Assembly (NCBI GenBank): GCA_009731375.1
Contig: BJOX01000167.1
Coordinates: 641,216 to 670,208, forward strand
DNA length: 28,993 nucleotides
Origin: Paulinella micropora
Lineage: Eukaryota > Cercozoa > Imbricatea > Euglyphida
Direction: 5' to 3'
Position 1 is the first letter of the stretch. The number at the start of each line of letters is the position of its first letter. A program made the position numbers and the translations under genes. A model generated the notes under the pieces. The model saw only the letters and a program-made list of their open reading frames with translations, had not been told where the DNA came from and made no database searches. This document shows positions 25,656 through 28,993 of this stretch, piece by piece.

Positions 25656-26006
25656 CCCCCCCCCCCCCCCCCCCCCCCCCNNNNNNNNNNNNNNNNNNNN
25701 NNNNNNNNNNNNNNNNNNNNNNNNNNNNNNNNNNNNNNNNNNNNNNNNNNNNNNNNNNNNNNNNNNNNNNNNNNNNNNNNNNNNNNNNNNNNNNNNNNNN
25801 NNNNNNNNNNNNNNNNNNNNNNNNNNNNNNNNNNNNNNNNNNNNNNNNNNNNNNNNNNNNNNNNNNNNNNNNNNNNNNNNNNNNNNNNNNNNNNNNNNNN
25901 NNNNNNNNNNNNNNNNNNNNNNNNNNNNNNNNNNNNNNNNNNNNNNNNNNNNNNNNNNNNNNNNNNNNNNNNNNNNNNNNNNNNNNNNNNNNNNNNNNNN
26001 NNNNNN
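25656..26006. other. Poly-C run of 25, then an assembly gap (25681-26006)
   Basis: As at 10377 and 18686, poly-C leads straight into N. Confidence 0.98.
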
Positions 26007-26095
26007 CCTGCAGTTCCTCTGGCGATTTCACACCCAAGGCTTACCCAACTCAGCTGCAGTTCTCTTGCATTTCTTCCCCTTCTTCGTCTCGGAAG

Positions 26096-26139
26096 CGCAG
26101 TGGCGGACGATGCTCAAGGATTTACAACAGATACAAGAG
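26096..26139 (+). CDS. Exon E20 of the satellite-embedded gene
   Basis: 44 nt after a pyrimidine-rich tract ending CTCGGAAG. Two bases complete an alanine codon, then [14 protein letters not shown], donor CAAGAG/gtgagg, phase 0. The acceptor GCGCAG five bases further right is possible but would shift the frame. The intron's first 21 bases (GTGAGGGACCCAGTTGTGGT...) resemble the exonic segment GTGCGGGACCCTGTGGTGGA in E22. Confidence 0.7.
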
Positions 26140-26195
26140 GTGAGGGACCCAGTTGTGGTGTGAGTGTGTGTGGTGGTGAGTGGGAGGGGGGGAGG

Positions 26196-26229
26196 TGAGA
26201 TAGATAGATAGATAGATAGATAGATGGAT

Positions 26230-26284
<55 letters not shown>

Positions 26285-26292
26285 TACAGATG

Positions 26293-26353
<61 letters not shown>
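26196..26353 (+). repeat. (GATA)n array
   Basis: Ends at the reversed repeat B copy; in that element's orientation this is its (CTAT)n tail. Confidence 0.95.
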
Positions 26354-26355
<2 letters not shown>

Positions 26356-26551
26356 GAGATATCGACTAATGTCAGAAAAAAGGAGCTTCTGATTTCGTCA
26401 ACCAAGGAAGTCTGTAAAGTATTGACCCGATGCCCAGCTAAGCCGTGATGTTTGCACGGAAGGGACTGATACAGGCGATACCAAAGCTCCCTAGTACCAG
26501 GCGGGGCCAGGGCTCGTTCCATAAGCGCCCCTTGCAGAACGAGCTCCCACC
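26354..26551 (-). mobile_element. Dispersed repeat B, copy 5, reversed
   Basis: Reverse complement of the 3' part of the repeat, from ATGAGATATCG to GAGCTCCCACC, cut by the gap at 26552-27310. The (GATA)n array on its left is its 3' tail. Confidence 0.88.
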
Positions 26552-27310
26552 NNNNNNNNNNNNNNNNNNNNNNNNNNNNNNNNNNNNNNNNNNNNNNNNN
26601 NNNNNNNNNNNNNNNNNNNNNNNNNNNNNNNNNNNNNNNNNNNNNNNNNNNNNNNNNNNNNNNNNNNNNNNNNNNNNNNNNNNNNNNNNNNNNNNNNNNN
26701 NNNNNNNNNNNNNNNNNNNNNNNNNNNNNNNNNNNNNNNNNNNNNNNNNNNNNNNNNNNNNNNNNNNNNNNNNNNNNNNNNNNNNNNNNNNNNNNNNNNN
26801 NNNNNNNNNNNNNNNNNNNNNNNNNNNNNNNNNNNNNNNNNNNNNNNNNNNNNNNNNNNNNNNNNNNNNNNNNNNNNNNNNNNNNNNNNNNNNNNNNNNN
26901 NNNNNNNNNNNNNNNNNNNNNNNNNNNNNNNNNNNNNNNNNNNNNNNNNNNNNNNNNNNNNNNNNNNNNNNNNNNNNNNNNNNNNNNNNNNNNNNNNNNN
27001 NNNNNNNNNNNNNNNNNNNNNNNNNNNNNNNNNNNNNNNNNNNNNNNNNNNNNNNNNNNNNNNNNNNNNNNNNNNNNNNNNNNNNNNNNNNNNNNNNNNN
27101 NNNNNNNNNNNNNNNNNNNNNNNNNNNNNNNNNNNNNNNNNNNNNNNNNNNNNNNNNNNNNNNNNNNNNNNNNNNNNNNNNNNNNNNNNNNNNNNNNNNN
27201 NNNNNNNNNNNNNNNNNNNNNNNNNNNNNNNNNNNNNNNNNNNNNNNNNNNNNNNNNNNNNNNNNNNNNNNNNNNNNNNNNNNNNNNNNNNNNNNNNNNN
27301 NNNNNNNNNN
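26552..27310. other. Assembly gap
   Basis: 759 N inside the intron between E20 and E21. The left flank is repeat B and the right flank is (GATA)n. Confidence 0.99.
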
Positions 27311-28021
<711 letters not shown>

Positions 28022-28072
28022 GTGACAGACGACGTGGTGGAAATGCTCGGGAGTCGTCTTTGTCTGCCTCAG
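28022..28072 (+). CDS. Exon E21 of the satellite-embedded gene
   Basis: 51 nt, 17 codons, phase 0 to phase 0, between GTGTTTTAG and CCTCAG/gtcgct. It encodes [17 protein letters not shown]. Two partial copies lie in the preceding array, and E22 carries a related motif ([10 protein letters not shown]), so the exon belongs to a small family of duplicated coding segments. Confidence 0.68.
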
Positions 28073-28082
28073 GTCGCTGCAT

Positions 28083-28145
<63 letters not shown>

Positions 28146-28183
28146 GTAGGTAGATGGATGGATGGATGGATGGATGGATAGAC

Positions 28184-28275
<92 letters not shown>

Positions 28276-28281
28276 GGACAG
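28073..28281 (+). repeat. (GATA)n/(GATG)n intron 20
   Basis: GTCGCTGCATTA followed by GATA repeats with a GATG block at 28153-28178; ends ATGGACAG. Confidence 0.92.
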
Positions 28282-28334
28282 ATGTTGCAAGCAGTGCGGG
28301 ACCCTGTGGTGGAGATGCTAGGCCAGCCACCTCT
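28282..28334 (+). CDS. Exon E22 of the satellite-embedded gene
   Basis: 53 nt between GATGGACAG and CCTCT/gtatgt. It encodes [17 protein letters not shown] and two bases (phase 2). Its core repeats E21 (VVEMLG) and, at DNA level, also the E20/intron junction at 26131-26160. The donor enters (GTAT)n. The following exon is not identified; the gene probably continues. Confidence 0.6.
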
Positions 28335-28425
28335 GTATGTATGTATGTGTATTTATGTATGTATGTATGTATGTATGTATGTACGTATGTATGTGTGTGT
28401 GTGTGTGTGCCTCGAGTGGCTAGAT

Positions 28426-28498
<73 letters not shown>

Positions 28499-28530
28499 GG
28501 ATAGATGGATGGATGATGGATGGATGGATG

Positions 28531-28580
<50 letters not shown>
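28335..28580 (+). repeat. (GTAT)n, (GT)n, then (GATA)n
   Basis: Arrays following E22, with a short islet (CCTCGAGTGGCTAG) at about 28411-28424. Confidence 0.92.
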
Positions 28581-28581
28581 G

Positions 28582-28849
28582 GTGTCCTTCACACCCCACT
28601 CTTGCATATTCCTGGCATAGTAATACTTTACCGGTTATCAATAAAAATCTCACATCTGATGCGCCAACTTGGCCGTGTTTTGCGGGCTCGCCGGCCCGGC
28701 TCGCCCGCAAAACACGTCAAATTTTCGGCGGTTTCGCATAACATACCATTTTCAGCTTAGTTACTTCCCGCGTGTGCACGTGCTCCATCTCTACTTAGAA
28801 CGCGAAAGCTTTGGCCATGATGCTTTTTTTTCTTCTTGGTTATGTTTTT

Positions 28850-28850
<1 letters not shown>
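28582..28850. other. Non-repetitive islet with an 11-bp-stem hairpin
   Basis: Ordinary sequence. Perfect inverted repeat GTTTTGCGGGC (28677-28687) and its complement (28703-28713) around a 15-nt loop that itself contains CCGG. A frame in phase with E22 is open to TAA at 28739-28741, but it runs through the hairpin and its composition is not convincing; a foldback mobile element is as likely. Confidence 0.45.

Positions 28851-28993
<143 letters not shown>

Noticed and set aside
28582-28741. Terminal exon after E22 ending at TAA
   Set aside because: Open in the right phase, but it crosses a perfect hairpin, has a purine-rich acceptor region and unconvincing composition; kept only as an islet.

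Overview
This is eukaryotic nuclear DNA, dominated by simple-sequence arrays: (CTAT)n and its complement (GATA)n, (TATG)n, a 4.6-kb (TCA/TCG)n block, (ATT)n, (GA)n/(CT)n, poly-C and poly-T. There are ten stretches of N. Nothing looks bacterial. The species cannot be named from the sequence. Spliceosomal introns, a non-LTR retrotransposon and exons that mostly start directly after AG with GTG fit a repeat-rich protist (alveolates such as coccidians, chromerids or dinoflagellates are candidates) or an invertebrate. This is inference only.

The main result is that the non-repetitive islets between arrays are mostly not noise. Read in order on the + strand, about 22 short segments (26 to 237 nt) have an AG acceptor, an open frame with ordinary amino-acid composition, and a GT donor, and their codon phases join from one to the next. 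I read them as exons E1 to E22 of one gene running from before 3284 to at least 28334, with about 1.7 kb of coding sequence in 25 kb and introns made of satellites. The product is a large, mostly helical protein that I cannot identify with confidence. The order of a few motifs weakly recalls the N-terminal stem of dynein heavy chains.

Layout: 1-3283, (CTAT)n with dispersed repeats and seven partial copies of E1; 3284-3369 E1; 3370-9303, an (ATT)n/(TCA)n intron; 9304-9739 E2-E3; 9740-12830, a minisatellite, poly-C, a gap, a LINE fragment and (CTAT)n; 12831-14835 E4-E5, separated by 15 partial copies of E5; 15496-16715 E6-E8; a degenerate LINE copy at 17175-18000; 18564-20481 E9-E14 among GATA, GA, CT and TA tracts; 20655-21518, E15 with partial copies, and E16; 21519-25177, a large intron with dispersed repeat B copies and E17; 25178-26139 E18-E20; 26140-28021, a GATA intron with a gap and partial copies of the E21 head; 28022-28334 E21-E22; then an islet with a hairpin and a long poly-T end.

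Two themes recur. First, the head of an exon together with its acceptor and neighbouring microsatellite has been copied several times within an adjoining intron (clear at E1, E5 and E15, weaker at E13 and E21/E22). Second, a LINE and a shorter dispersed repeat share almost the same last 11 bases followed by (CTAT)n, which suggests an autonomous/non-autonomous pair whose tails seed the tetranucleotide arrays.
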